This document shows, piece by piece, positions 46,167 through 54,551 of a stretch of 64,000 bases of DNA (position 1 is the first letter of the stretch; the number at the start of each line of letters is the position of its first letter). The position numbers and the translations under genes are program-made. Source of the DNA: UMGS1958 sp045542415 (lineage in GTDB: Bacteria; Bacillota; Clostridia; UBA1381); the NCBI GenBank assembly GCA_045542415.1, contig JAZQKZ010000002.1, positions 159,531 to 223,530 of the forward strand, read 5' to 3'. Under the pieces are notes generated by a model. It had not been told where the DNA came from. It made no database searches and saw nothing but the letters and a program-made list of their open reading frames with translations.

Positions 46167-46322
46167 CTTTATTTGTAATTATTATATCATACTTTTTCAT
46201 TTTTGGCTATGCTTTTTTTCACCATTTTTGATTATTTTATTGCAGAATATTTTTTTCGCTTCGAGAAAAATTAAATAGGCAGAGTTTTTTTTGCAAATAA
46301 GATTCGGAAAGGAAGTGACTAT

Positions 46323-47318
46323 ATGAAAAAAATGCTTATCACAACACTGTTTTTCTCCGTTTTTATGTTATGCATCAACGTATTTGCCGAAAGCGATTAT
46401 GTCATCCCGTCCGGCAAAAGCGTAGGTATTCGCCTATATACAGACGGGCTTAGCGTTGCCGGCACAGAGAAAATTACCGATTTAAGCGGTAAAAGCTGCT
46501 CTCCGGGAGGCGATTGCGGAATTGAACGGGGCGACATAATTTTTTCCGCAGCGGATATTCCGCTTAACACCATTGAGGACTTATCCGCCGCAATAAACAA
46601 AAACCCCAACGGTGTTGTATTGCAGATAAAGCACAACAATGAAGCAAAAGAAGTAACCGTAGTCCCTGCCGAAATTTCTCCGGGCAATTTTAAAATAGGA
46701 CTGTGGGTACGGGACAGTACCGCCGGAATCGGCACTGTTACCTATTACAATCCTGACAACAACTCCTTTGCCGCTTTGGGGCATGCAATCTGCGACAGCG
46801 ATACAGGTAATATTTTGTCCGTTAAATCAGGAAATATACAACTTTGCTCCGATTTAACCGTAACAAAAAGCGAGAGAGGCGTACCGGGCGAGCTTGACGG
46901 CAGATTTGACGGCGAAGAAATTGGAGAAATTGAACTCAACTGCACAGGCGGAATTTACGGAAAGTTAAACCACAGCTTCATAACAAACGGTGAGCTGATG
47001 TGCACCGCGCTCCGCAGTGAGGTACAGGAAGGACCTGCATATATTATGAGTGACGTTCTGGGAAACGGCGTGCAGTGTCACAGCGTTGAAATTATAAAAA
47101 TCAAACAAAACAGTACTGATACAAAAGGATTAGTTTTTAAAATTACAGATGAAAATCTAATACAAAAGACAGGTGGAATAGTACGGGGCATGTCGGGTGC
47201 GCCGATTATACAGAATAATTTGCTTATAGGAGCTGTAACTCATGTATTTGTCAATGATCCTTCTCGTGGATATGGAATATTTATTGAGAATATGCTCTTG
47301 GAAGCAGAAAAAAATTAA
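46323..47318 (+). CDS. spoIVB: SpoIVB-type serine peptidase (S55)
   Basis: 331 aa. Signal peptide about 1-22, PDZ domain about 40-120 (GIERGDIIFSAADIP), then the peptidase: catalytic His in AALGHAICDSDTG and Ser in RGMSGAPIIQNNLLIGAVTHVFVNDPSRGYG. In spore formers it is secreted from the forespore and triggers pro-SigK processing by SpoIVFA/FB. Neighbouring spo0A, the usual partner, is not in this position. It supports a sporulating ancestry, but does not prove sporulation. Confidence 0.93.
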   Translation: MKKMLITTLFFSVFMLCINVFAESDYVIPSGKSVGIRLYTDGLSVAGTEKITDLSGKSCSPGGDCGIERGDIIFSAADIPLNTIEDLSAAINKNPNGVVLQIKHNNEAKEVTVVPAEISPGNFKIGLWVRDSTAGIGTVTYYNPDNNSFAALGHAICDSDTGNILSVKSGNIQLCSDLTVTKSERGVPGELDGRFDGEEIGEIELNCTGGIYGKLNHSFITNGELMCTALRSEVQEGPAYIMSDVLGNGVQCHSVEIIKIKQNSTDTKGLVFKITDENLIQKTGGIVRGMSGAPIIQNNLLIGAVTHVFVNDPSRGYGIFIENMLLEAEKN

Positions 47319-47328
47319 ATAACTTTGG

Positions 47329-47360
47329 TGCTCACTTATATTTTATAGGTGAGCATTTTT
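47329..47360 (+). terminator. Terminator of spoIVB
   Basis: TGCTCACTTA / TAGGTGAGCA stem followed by T5. Confidence 0.75.
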
Positions 47361-47361
47361 A

Positions 47362-47390
47362 TGGACAATATTTATTTTTTATGATATAAT
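47362..47390 (+). promoter_or_regulatory. Promoter of the zinc-ribbon gene
   Basis: TGGACA (47362-47367), 17-bp spacer, TATAAT (47385-47390), 30 bp before ATG 47421. Confidence 0.7.
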
Positions 47391-47420
47391 ATAGCAAGAG
47401 ATAGGAGGTGCAATCATAAA

Positions 47421-48070
47421 ATGGAGAAAAACATTTCTAACCTATATGAGTGGTGTTTGGATAACAATCAACAACTTCTCAACGAGTGGAGTTATGAAAA
47501 AAAAACATGTTGTCACCTAAAGATATTAAACCATTTAGCAACAAAAAAATATGGTGGAGATGCGAAAAAGGGCATGAATATCAGGCGATGGTAAATGCAC
47601 GAACAGGTCGCGGAAATGGATGTCCTTATTGTTCCGGACATAAGGTTTTACCTGGATTTAACGATTTGGCAACACTAAAACCAAACTTAATAAAAGAATG
47701 GGATTATAATAAAAATACAGATATTACTCCCTCACAAATAACAACAGGGAGTGATAAAAAAGTCTGGTGGGTTTGTAAAAAAGGGCATGAATATCAAACG
47801 GCTATCTATCACAGAACAGGAAACAAGCCAACAGCATGTCCAATATGTGCGAATAGAAAACTCCTTAAAGGTTATAATGACTTTAAAACTCTTTATCCAG
47901 ATATTTCTAAAGAATGGCATCCAACATTAAACGGTGAATTTAAACCTGAAGATATTATTTGCAGAGCCAGCAAAAACGTGTGGTGGAAATGTTCAAAATG
48001 TGGTTATGAATATCAGAAAAAGGTTGTTCAAAAGGTATTATATCATAAATGTCCAAAATGCAAAAGTTAA
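47421..48070 (+). pseudogene. Tandem zinc-ribbon protein (DUF4379-like) broken at an A9 run
   Basis: ATG 47421 has AGGAGGT eleven bases upstream. The first 28 codons end ...LLNEWSYEKK, then an A9 run at 47497-47505 shifts the frame; the original frame stops near 47590, while the -1 frame continues to 48070. Joined, it is about 215 aa with three repeats of the pattern EW(D/H)...P.DI..GS.KKVWW.C..GHEY followed by a CP(Y/I)C pair (GCPYC, ACPIC, KCPKC). This tandem zinc-ribbon/treble-clef family is often associated with Vsr-like nucleases and defence or mobile regions. The good promoter and ribosome site suggest recent loss, a sequencing error, or slippage. Confidence 0.75.
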
Positions 48071-48127
48071 ATTAATAATATTAGGAAATTGCAAATAAAA
48101 CCAGTAAAATTCATACCTCGCCTTTAA

Positions 48128-48490
48128 ACTCCATTTACCAAATACTATAACGGAACCTGTATTATATCAATTAATGAATTTGTAAATAAATATAATTTAC
48201 ACGATAGACTTCTTGAAAGTGTAACCTATAATGAGACCGCTAAAAAAGTTGTACTTTCTATTGATTTTTGTTACTGGTAGCAAGAGGATTACAAAGACGA
48301 TATGTATGAAACCGGAATGATACTCATTGAATTTGACGAAGTGGAATCATTAGCATATACTCCGTACCAATTCAATAGCGATGAAATCGTGGATATGTCA
48401 CATAAATATGATGAAATTACACTAACTGTTTTTAATAACATATCGAATGATAATATAGGCATTATTATAAAAACAACTAAGCGGAGGTGA
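48128..48490 (+). pseudogene. Broken hypothetical gene (no start, internal TAG)
   Basis: One frame reads from a stop at 48125 to 48490 with no start codon near its front and a single in-frame TAG at 48278-48280. Before the TAG: ISINEFVNKYNLHDRLL and KKVVLSIDFCYW; after it: QEDYKDDMYETGMILIEFDEVES. The match of the flanking sense suggests a Gln codon turned to TAG. Family not recognised; size and neighbours resemble small immunity-type accessory proteins, but this is weak. Confidence 0.6.
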
Positions 48491-48495
48491 TATTT

Positions 48496-48821
48496 ATGCA
48501 GTTTGCAGAGTTTCGTGAAATTATAAATAAACGTGCTTCTATTGAAGAAGAATGGTACTCGGAAATCGAAAAATGTTGGAAAGAAATGGTTAATATTTTT
48601 TCTACAGACATTAGCAAGACCATTTTTTTCTTGATGTATGTACCGCCGACGAATTTGCTTGGCTAAGTGAAGTTTTTGAAGATGTCGCTAAAAAGACACA
48701 TAGCAAAGATTTCATTGTCACACTACGAAAAACAGCGGAGAAATATCCCGAGGAGACACAACAATACAACATCATTGACTTCATAGATTCAGCAGAATGT
48801 ATTGTTGACAATGAAGAATAA
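48496..48821 (+). pseudogene. Broken small hypothetical gene with a T7 slip site
   Basis: ATG 48496 has a strong GGAGGTGA. The first 42 or so codons (MQFAEFREIINKRASIEEEW) run to a T7 tract at 48623-48629, then the frame stops at 48664. The -1 frame carries on as LDVCTADEFAWLSEVFEDVA to TAA 48819-48821, giving about 108 aa if joined. In the zero frame the tract reads ATT-TTT-TTC, i.e. a T TTT TTC heptamer. It could be a one-base deletion or a -1 frameshift site. Function unknown; an immunity-type role is only a guess from the setting. Confidence 0.6.
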
Positions 48822-48834
48822 CAACCAACAAATC

Positions 48835-48863
48835 AAGACAGGATGATGTCCTGTCTTTTTTGT
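48835..48863 (+). terminator. Terminator after the broken gene strip
   Basis: AAGACAGGA / TCCTGTCTT stem with a T6 tail. Confidence 0.85.
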
Positions 48864-48908
48864 TGACATTGATATGAATTTCACAACTGATTTTAATAAT
48901 AGCTAAAG

Positions 48909-48935
48909 GAGGGTGTTGCTCAACACAACACCCTC
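48909..48935 (-). terminator. Terminator of the small membrane gene
   Basis: GAGGGTGTTG / CAACACCCTC 10-bp stem, ten bases after the stop at 48945. Confidence 0.65.
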
Positions 48936-48944
48936 TTATACTAT

Positions 48945-49355
48945 TTACTCACAATCTCCCGCACATCTTGCAAGACAGATTATTGCTGCTATAAGCAGTA
49001 CAAGAAAAAATGCTATCAAGCCAACCAATATCGCCGGCAAAATGCTTCCTATTGTAAGTGTTACAAGCTGTGCCAGCAGTGATGCTAAAAACGTACCGGC
49101 TGAACCGGCAAATAAAATCCCTCTGTATCTGCACAGACATTGTGTTATTCCGTAATTTGGCGAAAACAGAAATGCCGCAGCAATTCCGATAAACAACACA
49201 CCGCCGAAAATAAGAGTTACAAGAAGCGGCGTTGCCACAAACGGGATAACACCGAAGAAGAACAGTAAGCCTATAACTATTCCTGCGATCAGTGCCAGGG
49301 CAGTACCTGCAAATGCACATGAATTTCCGCAATCACAACACTTGTTATTATTCAT
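48945..49355 (-). CDS. Small four-helix membrane protein, Cys-rich at both ends
   Basis: 136 aa. N-terminus MNNNKCCDCGNSCAFAG, then four hydrophobic helices, a cytoplasmic-type loop with TQCLCRYRG and a C-terminus CLARCAGDCE. The pairing of cysteines suggests a metal- or redox-linked end, but no family is recognised. GGGGAGGTG precedes ATG. Confidence 0.7.
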   Translation of the reverse strand: MNNNKCCDCGNSCAFAGTALALIAGIVIGLLFFFGVIPFVATPLLVTLIFGGVLFIGIAAAFLFSPNYGITQCLCRYRGILFAGSAGTFLASLLAQLVTLTIGSILPAILVGLIAFFLVLLIAAIICLARCAGDCE

Positions 49356-49410
49356 TAAATTTCACCTCCCCTCGCTTTATATTATGCGAAAAGAATATTT
49401 TTCGGCACAT

Positions 49411-49434
49411 AAAAAAGGAGCTTACGCTCCTTTT
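49411..49434 (-). terminator. Terminator of the SLH phosphodiester glycosidase gene
   Basis: AAAAGGAGC / GCTCCTTTT stem with TTAC loop; on the minus strand directly after the stop, followed by T residues. Confidence 0.85.
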
Positions 49435-49436
49435 TA

Positions 49437-51743
49437 CTACTTCATTAACTTTTCAAGCATCGTAACTGCCTCGGCACGCTTTACGTTGTTATTCGGCTTA
49501 ATTGTATTGTCACTGTAGCCCTGTATTGCACCTATTGCATACAGCTTACCCATACTCTCAACCGCCCACTCAGGAATATCCGCCTTATCCGCAAAGTCAA
49601 GACGCTTTGCTTCATTATCAAGCATCCTTCCTAACACCGTCATCGCCTCGGCTCTTGTAATGTTTGCATTCGCATCAAAACGATATGTTGTTCCGCCATC
49701 GTCCGAACGTCCGCTCATTATGCCCTCACTGTACATTGCCTTTACGGCATTATGTGCCCACTGCGGAATTTCCGTCATATCTGTATATGGAACTGCTTCA
49801 TCGGCATAATACTCTAAGGTATAACCGTTTGCCTTCGCTACTATCTGTGCAAATTCAGCTCTTGTCATGTTGTTGTCAGGTCTGAAATACATTTTCCCGT
49901 CAAGCTCAATTCCGTTTACTATACCGCTTTGAGCCATATATTCAATTCTTCCCTGTGCCCAATGCCCCTCAATATCCGCAAAGTAAATTTCTGTTTCTTC
50001 GCTGTATTCGGCAATGAATATATTAAGCTCTTTTTTGAAATTCCCTTTTTCAACAACAATCTTACCTGCCGTCGCCTCAGAGGTATCAGCAGTGTAATTC
50101 CCCTCAGCATCAACCTTTCCTATATTTCCGACAACACTCCATTCAAAGCACTCATCCTCCGAAAACAGCTCTGTACCGTTTGCATACGGAACTGCTCTGA
50201 AATCCATTTTATATTCCTCTCCCTGTCTGAGATAAATCTCACCGATTTCTGTGTTGTTCACTTCATCATAAAAGCGGAGATTGTCAGGCTCATCAAAGAC
50301 ACCGTAGGTAAAACCCGTCATTTCCACTCCGTCAGCCGTAAGCACTACCGTTGTTTCACCGTCACCATTAAAGCTTATTTTACCGCTGTTATTTATACCG
50401 GATGTCGCCTCGCCTGTATTTTTTACACTGTACTCAAGCGTATCAAGCTCATCTATAGCATAGCCGTTAGTATCGTATATCAGATCATATTTAACCTGAA
50501 GCTCTGTACCGCTTAAATAGTTCTTGTTCTTATCATCAACAAATCTGATATAATACGGTATTCCGGTAGGCTTTCGTGAATCACGCAAAAAAATATAATT
50601 GGCACACGCTCTTAACGAGCCGTCGGACGGTGAGTTTATCACCTCAAAGCTGCTCATTCCGGGATATACTCCTCCAATCGCCGTTGAGCCGCCACCGTCA
50701 AGATTTATCGCATCTACACAGCCAAGCTCCGTTAATCTTTTTGCAAGAGTTGCCATACTTATTCCGGCACTGTAGCCTGACTGTCTTCCGTCAATCGTAT
50801 AAAATATAACTGTTCCGTCCTTCTTTATTCCCACCGCTGTTCTCGGTGCTGCAAGTGAATCAAAGCCGGAACCCAATTTACCGTCAGTAAGCAGTTTGCC
50901 TGCTGCTGAGCCAATTATATTGGGTGTATTTTCCCATTTCTCATCGGCATCGTTGGTAATTTTAAGCTCATCCCCTGTCTGTATATTATCCATAAATGCA
51001 TACAGCCCCGAATCTCCCGCCTTTGAAATCATAAGCATCATTTTTCCCTCGGTCATTTTTACATCACCGTCATAAGAAAACTTATCATCTACAACAAGAA
51101 CCAATTCTTCACCAATCGCACATCTTCCCTCTTTCACTGAACATAAGAGAAAAAGACACTCCGACTCCGTATGAGTCGAATCAGAAAACTTATCCGTAAG
51201 CAGGCAAATGGGTGTATAGCTCTTTGAATACCAACGGTTTATACATTCGACATTTGCACTTTCACCGCTATGATACAGCGTTGTCTTTATATCAAGACCA
51301 CCTATAAATGCCTTTCCGTCACTGCCAAAGCCCACTGCATCTATATATCCGTCCTGCTTTGTAAGTATTTCGCCGTTACTTACCGAGACTCCCATAGGTA
51401 TTCCCGTTGTATATGAGAAAAAGTCACCGTTCACGCCAATAAGCGGTCTGTATCCGTCCTCCGTCACATAGCTCGCTGCACTTTTGATGTTACGTCTCCC
51501 CCATACTGTGTATCCGTTTTCCACAACCGGTACAACCTCTTCATTCGGCGTATATTCAACATAATACTCACTCTGCATACCTGAATTTCCCCGACCTGAC
51601 TGATATGTCACATTATACAGGTATGTACCGCCGCCAAAATCCACGCCGCTGCTTCCCACAACAGTACCAAGAACCTCAGCATACACCGGCACCGATACAG
51701 TTATAACTGTCAGCATCGCTGTTATTACTGTTTTTATTTTCAT
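49437..51743 (-). CDS. Phosphodiester glycosidase (NAGPA-like) with three SLH domains
   Basis: 768 aa. Signal peptide about 1-22 (cut after VYA). The catalytic domain (about 60-400) shows GVNGDFFSYTTGIPMG and LGCVDAINLDGGGSTA, typical of the family that includes the human uncovering enzyme, which removes N-acetylglucosamine from phosphodiesters. A bacterial-Ig-like region (about 400-590) is followed by three SLH domains (about 595-650, 655-710, 715-766). It is likely wall-bound and may trim GlcNAc-phosphodiesters of teichoic acids or secondary polymers; substrate is inferred. Confidence 0.87.
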   Translation of the reverse strand: MKIKTVITAMLTVITVSVPVYAEVLGTVVGSSGVDFGGGTYLYNVTYQSGRGNSGMQSEYYVEYTPNEEVVPVVENGYTVWGRRNIKSAASYVTEDGYRPLIGVNGDFFSYTTGIPMGVSVSNGEILTKQDGYIDAVGFGSDGKAFIGGLDIKTTLYHSGESANVECINRWYSKSYTPICLLTDKFSDSTHTESECLFLLCSVKEGRCAIGEELVLVVDDKFSYDGDVKMTEGKMMLMISKAGDSGLYAFMDNIQTGDELKITNDADEKWENTPNIIGSAAGKLLTDGKLGSGFDSLAAPRTAVGIKKDGTVIFYTIDGRQSGYSAGISMATLAKRLTELGCVDAINLDGGGSTAIGGVYPGMSSFEVINSPSDGSLRACANYIFLRDSRKPTGIPYYIRFVDDKNKNYLSGTELQVKYDLIYDTNGYAIDELDTLEYSVKNTGEATSGINNSGKISFNGDGETTVVLTADGVEMTGFTYGVFDEPDNLRFYDEVNNTEIGEIYLRQGEEYKMDFRAVPYANGTELFSEDECFEWSVVGNIGKVDAEGNYTADTSEATAGKIVVEKGNFKKELNIFIAEYSEETEIYFADIEGHWAQGRIEYMAQSGIVNGIELDGKMYFRPDNNMTRAEFAQIVAKANGYTLEYYADEAVPYTDMTEIPQWAHNAVKAMYSEGIMSGRSDDGGTTYRFDANANITRAEAMTVLGRMLDNEAKRLDFADKADIPEWAVESMGKLYAIGAIQGYSDNTIKPNNNVKRAEAVTMLEKLMK

Positions 51744-51936
51744 ATTTTTCTCCCTTTATCACTAATCATTTCTATATATGTTATAAATGCAACACCGTGT
51801 AAGCGTTACTTTCCATTTCCCATTTATTATAACACATTTATCTGATAAAGGAAATAGAATATCTAAAATTCATTTTGTAAATATTTTGTTAATATGTAAA
51901 AATGAGGATTACAGTTTTTCACTGCAATCCTGCCAT

Positions 51937-52821
51937 TTAATATTGTTCAAGCAAGGCTATCAATGCTTCTGTATTACTTTCGCAGTACTCTATCTCCGAA
52001 GAGTACATCCTCGCAATTTCAATAAGTTCATCAAGTTCATCACAGCCCGAGAACATTCCTTTTATTATGTGTATTCCCAACGCCGCAAATGCCGCACGTT
52101 CAGCAATCCTGCCATCCTCAAGACCATCAGGAAGATGTCGGTATATAAAATATACTGCAAGCTGCTCAAATGCTATCTCCCACTCAGAAGCAATTTTTGC
52201 CTCCGTTATTTCAGATAAGGCTCCAAGTCTTGCCGTCCACGCTTCGTCAAGTCTTTCAAGGTGCAAATAAAGCTTTGCCCAACGCTCATAAGGTATCTGC
52301 GGCAAGCTTATACTGCACACTTCAAGCATCTCTTCAATTCGCTCCTCAACCGCTTTATCTCTGTTTTGCAATATATTGAACAGACTTTGTCGAAACTGCG
52401 AAAATTCATCCTCTCCGCATTCGAGTTTCATCTTTTCATCTCGTCCAAGAATCAAACGTCCCGCCGCCTCACAGCACAGTCCCAACCCAATTTCAGTGCG
52501 GTCAGCAAAGAAATTACGGAATCTCGGATGATCAGAGCATATCTGACACAGCTTATCCTCACCCAGCTCAGTGTATATATCGCAAAGATTCATACTGTTC
52601 AAAAACGGACATCTGTCATTTTTTCCAAGTATAAAATGCGGCACCATATTATCGGTATTAATATTTTCTCTCAACCTTATTCCGAAATCCGCATCAAGCT
52701 GTGTATAATATTTATAGCTTTCTTCATCTATATCAATTTCCCAGCCGATACAGCAGCTATGCCGGCATTTATCGGCTATACATCTGAATTCAGAGTAATA
52801 GTCAGGTGTAATTATTTTCAT
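51937..52821 (-). CDS. FliB-family lysine N-methylase homologue
   Basis: 294 aa from ATG 52821, which overlaps the upstream stop (ATGA). Cysteine cluster typical of the family: CIADKCRHSCCIGWEID, then CPFLN, LCDIY, LCQICSDHPRF and LCCEA, probably an Fe-S binding site. FliB methylates flagellin lysines in Salmonella and is proposed to be a radical-type enzyme. No flagellar gene is visible here, so its substrate may be another surface protein. Confidence 0.85.
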   Translation of the reverse strand: MKIITPDYYSEFRCIADKCRHSCCIGWEIDIDEESYKYYTQLDADFGIRLRENINTDNMVPHFILGKNDRCPFLNSMNLCDIYTELGEDKLCQICSDHPRFRNFFADRTEIGLGLCCEAAGRLILGRDEKMKLECGEDEFSQFRQSLFNILQNRDKAVEERIEEMLEVCSISLPQIPYERWAKLYLHLERLDEAWTARLGALSEITEAKIASEWEIAFEQLAVYFIYRHLPDGLEDGRIAERAAFAALGIHIIKGMFSGCDELDELIEIARMYSSEIEYCESNTEALIALLEQY

Positions 52822-53492
52822 CTTTTCAAACCTTTCAGGTATTGCTTGGTATAACTGTCTATACATCTGCTCTCAACCGCTTTTTGTATTGCTTTATTAT
52901 GAACCCATTTTTCAAGACGGTTTTCGGTTATATATAAAATTGCAGCATCATATTGCTTTGCCAGAGCCGTCGCAAAATACCATGCAATCATCATATTTAT
53001 GTAGTATTCATCTGATTTGATTTTTGAGACTGTATCAAGGTACTCTTCCTTAAATCTGTCGTCAAGGAACAGCTTCAACAACAGTCCGATTGCATATCTT
53101 ACCGTATATGTTTTATCAGATTGTATCCATTCCTTAATTTTAACAAGCAGTGCATCGGGATTTTTCTTAAATACCGGCGGCATAAACATATCGCAGGTTG
53201 CCCAGTTATCAATATACGGAAGCAACTTTTCCGTTTCCTCTACTGCTTTGTCAAAATCCTTTATCTGCTCAATTACAAACGCATGCAGATTATTTTCCTC
53301 ATAATACCTATGCGGCAGGCATTTCATAAACTCCTCCGACTCTGCCGCTTTCGCAAAAGATTTTGCAAATTTACGAAGCTGCGGAGTTCTTATACCTATT
53401 ATACATTCCTCCGGCACTGTCGGAATAAGCTTTGCATGAAAGTTCCTATATTCTGCATCTGCCATTTCAAACAATCTGTCTGCTACATCCAT
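52818..53492 (-). CDS. DNA alkylation repair protein, AlkD-like HEAT-repeat fold
   Basis: 224 aa, all-helical. GIRTPQLRKFAKSF, WATCDMFMPPVFKKNPD and KSDEYYINMMIAWYFATALAK are family segments; the catalytic-type Asp/Trp of AlkD lie in the second. AlkD glycosylases release bulky or cationic alkyl bases without flipping them. Translationally coupled to the FliB-like gene, a pairing with no obvious logic. Confidence 0.88.
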   Translation of the reverse strand: MDVADRLFEMADAEYRNFHAKLIPTVPEECIIGIRTPQLRKFAKSFAKAAESEEFMKCLPHRYYEENNLHAFVIEQIKDFDKAVEETEKLLPYIDNWATCDMFMPPVFKKNPDALLVKIKEWIQSDKTYTVRYAIGLLLKLFLDDRFKEEYLDTVSKIKSDEYYINMMIAWYFATALAKQYDAAILYITENRLEKWVHNKAIQKAVESRCIDSYTKQYLKGLKR

Positions 53493-53510
53493 ATCTGTTT
53501 CCTCTTGTCA

Positions 53511-53534
53511 AAAAAAGCCGGGGAAATCCCCGAC
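53511..53534 (-). terminator. Terminator of the MGS-like gene
   Basis: GTCGGGGA / TCCCCGGC stem with a short loop and T7 tail on the minus strand. Confidence 0.85.
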
Positions 53535-53542
53535 TCATATAT

Positions 53543-53944
53543 TTATCTCTTTTTTATAACATCACGCCACTCAAGATCTCCATGACGAAGTCCCTGTACC
53601 AAAAGCTCGGCTGTTCCAATATTGGTAGATACAGGTATATTCATCATGTCACATGCTTTTAGTACCTCTGCAACTAACACTGCCGAAACACTTTTATAAT
53701 CACCGTCAACCAATGCAATAACCATATCTATTTCATCATATCTGATTCTTGTGGCAACCTGCTCCATACCGCCCATTTCTCCGGCAAGGAAATTAACCGG
53801 ATTAAGCCCTGTTGTACGCTTTAAAATCTCGCCGGTTGCACCGGTTGCGAACAATGTATGCTGTGATAAAATACCGCTGTATGCATTACAAAAGTCTGAC
53901 ATAAGTTCCTTTTTCTTATCACTTGCAAATAACACTATATTCAT
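53543..53944 (-). CDS. Methylglyoxal-synthase-like protein lacking the catalytic residues
   Basis: 133 aa, about the family length. The MGS phosphate-binding loop is kept (FATGATGEIL) and so are NFLAGEMGG and NIPVSTNIGTAELL. Compared with the E. coli enzyme from memory, His19 is Ser (FASDKKK), catalytic Asp71 is Met (GGMEQ in place of GGDQQ), and the PHDPD stretch with His98 and Asp101 is replaced by KSVSA. Synthesis of methylglyoxal from dihydroxyacetone phosphate is therefore doubtful; a ligand-sensing role is possible. GGGAGGG precedes ATG. Automatic annotation would probably call it mgsA. Confidence 0.8.
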   Translation of the reverse strand: MNIVLFASDKKKELMSDFCNAYSGILSQHTLFATGATGEILKRTTGLNPVNFLAGEMGGMEQVATRIRYDEIDMVIALVDGDYKSVSAVLVAEVLKACDMMNIPVSTNIGTAELLVQGLRHGDLEWRDVIKKR

Positions 53945-54067
53945 GCAGCATCCCTCCCGTACAGAATATCATATCTCTTTCTATATTTTACTACATCACA
54001 AAAAATTTGTCAACAAAAAAAGCGTTATTTTTACAGAAAAAATATATATTTTTTTGCAAAAAATCTA

Positions 54068-54096
54068 TTGACAAAGCGATATTTTTCTGTTATAAT
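54068..54096 (+). promoter_or_regulatory. Promoter of tRNA-Leu and tRNA-Gln
   Basis: TTGACA (54068-54073), 17-bp spacer, TATAAT (54091-54096). Confidence 0.85.
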
Positions 54097-54137
54097 ATTC
54101 CTTGTTGTGATTGATAAAGATGTTCATGCAACAAAAT

Positions 54138-54222
54138 GCGGATATGGCGGAATCGGCAGACGCGCACGTTTGAGGGGCGTGTGGTTAACACCGTGCCAGT
54201 TCAAGTCTGGCTATCCGCACCA
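54138..54222 (+). tRNA. tRNA-Leu (anticodon GAG)
   Basis: 85 nt class II tRNA, acceptor GCGGATA/TATCCGC, anticodon loop TTGAGGG, long variable arm. The 3' CCA is encoded, unlike the other tRNAs in this window. Confidence 0.95.
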
Positions 54223-54225
54223 TAT

Positions 54226-54296
54226 AGCGGGATTGTGTAAAGGTAGCACGAGTGACTCTGACTCACTTTGTTCGGGTTCGAATCCTGATCCCGCTG
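54226..54296 (+). tRNA. tRNA-Gln (anticodon CTG)
   Basis: 71 nt, acceptor AGCGGGA/TCCCGCT with a weak A1-T72 pair and G73, as is usual for Gln. D-arm GTGTAAAGGTAGCAC, anticodon loop CTCTGAC, T-loop TTCGAAT. CCA not encoded. Confidence 0.92.
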
Positions 54297-54299
54297 CTA

Positions 54300-54332
54300 A
54301 AAAAAGCACTTGCATTAGCAAGTGCTTTTTTG
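54300..54332 (+). terminator. Terminator of the tRNA-Leu/Gln unit
   Basis: AAAAAGCACTTGC / GCAAGTGCTTTTTT stem with ATTA loop. The 255-bp stretch to lacZ also holds a weaker imperfect hairpin at about 54389-54431 (CCCAA...TTGGG) and no gene. Confidence 0.9.
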
Positions 54333-54516
54333 TTTTTCTGCGGAAACTGTATTGCGGTGTAGTTGTTGCTGTAAATTATAAAAAACAACCCAATAAAAGA
54401 GAGATGTTAACACAACATCCTCCTTTTGGGTGATTATGTAGCTTCTACTACCAGTATTTTAAGACTGCTTTCTTTCTCTTGACATAATCTGAGGATATGC
54501 CGGAATAACAAATACA

Positions 54517-54546
54517 CAAACATCCGCAGGTTTTCCCTGCGGATGT
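54517..54546 (-). terminator. Terminator of lacZ
   Basis: ACATCCGCAG / CTGCGGATGT 10-bp stem with a seven-base loop, just after the lacZ stop. Confidence 0.8.
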
Positions 54547-54551
54547 TTTTC

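Noticed and set aside
47732..47920. A minus-strand frame within the zinc-ribbon gene
   Set aside because: It is a shadow of the plus-strand repeats, with no ribosome binding site.
54068..54433. A 121-residue plus-strand frame over tRNA-Leu and tRNA-Gln
   Set aside because: It runs through the promoter, both tRNAs and the terminator; no coding signal.
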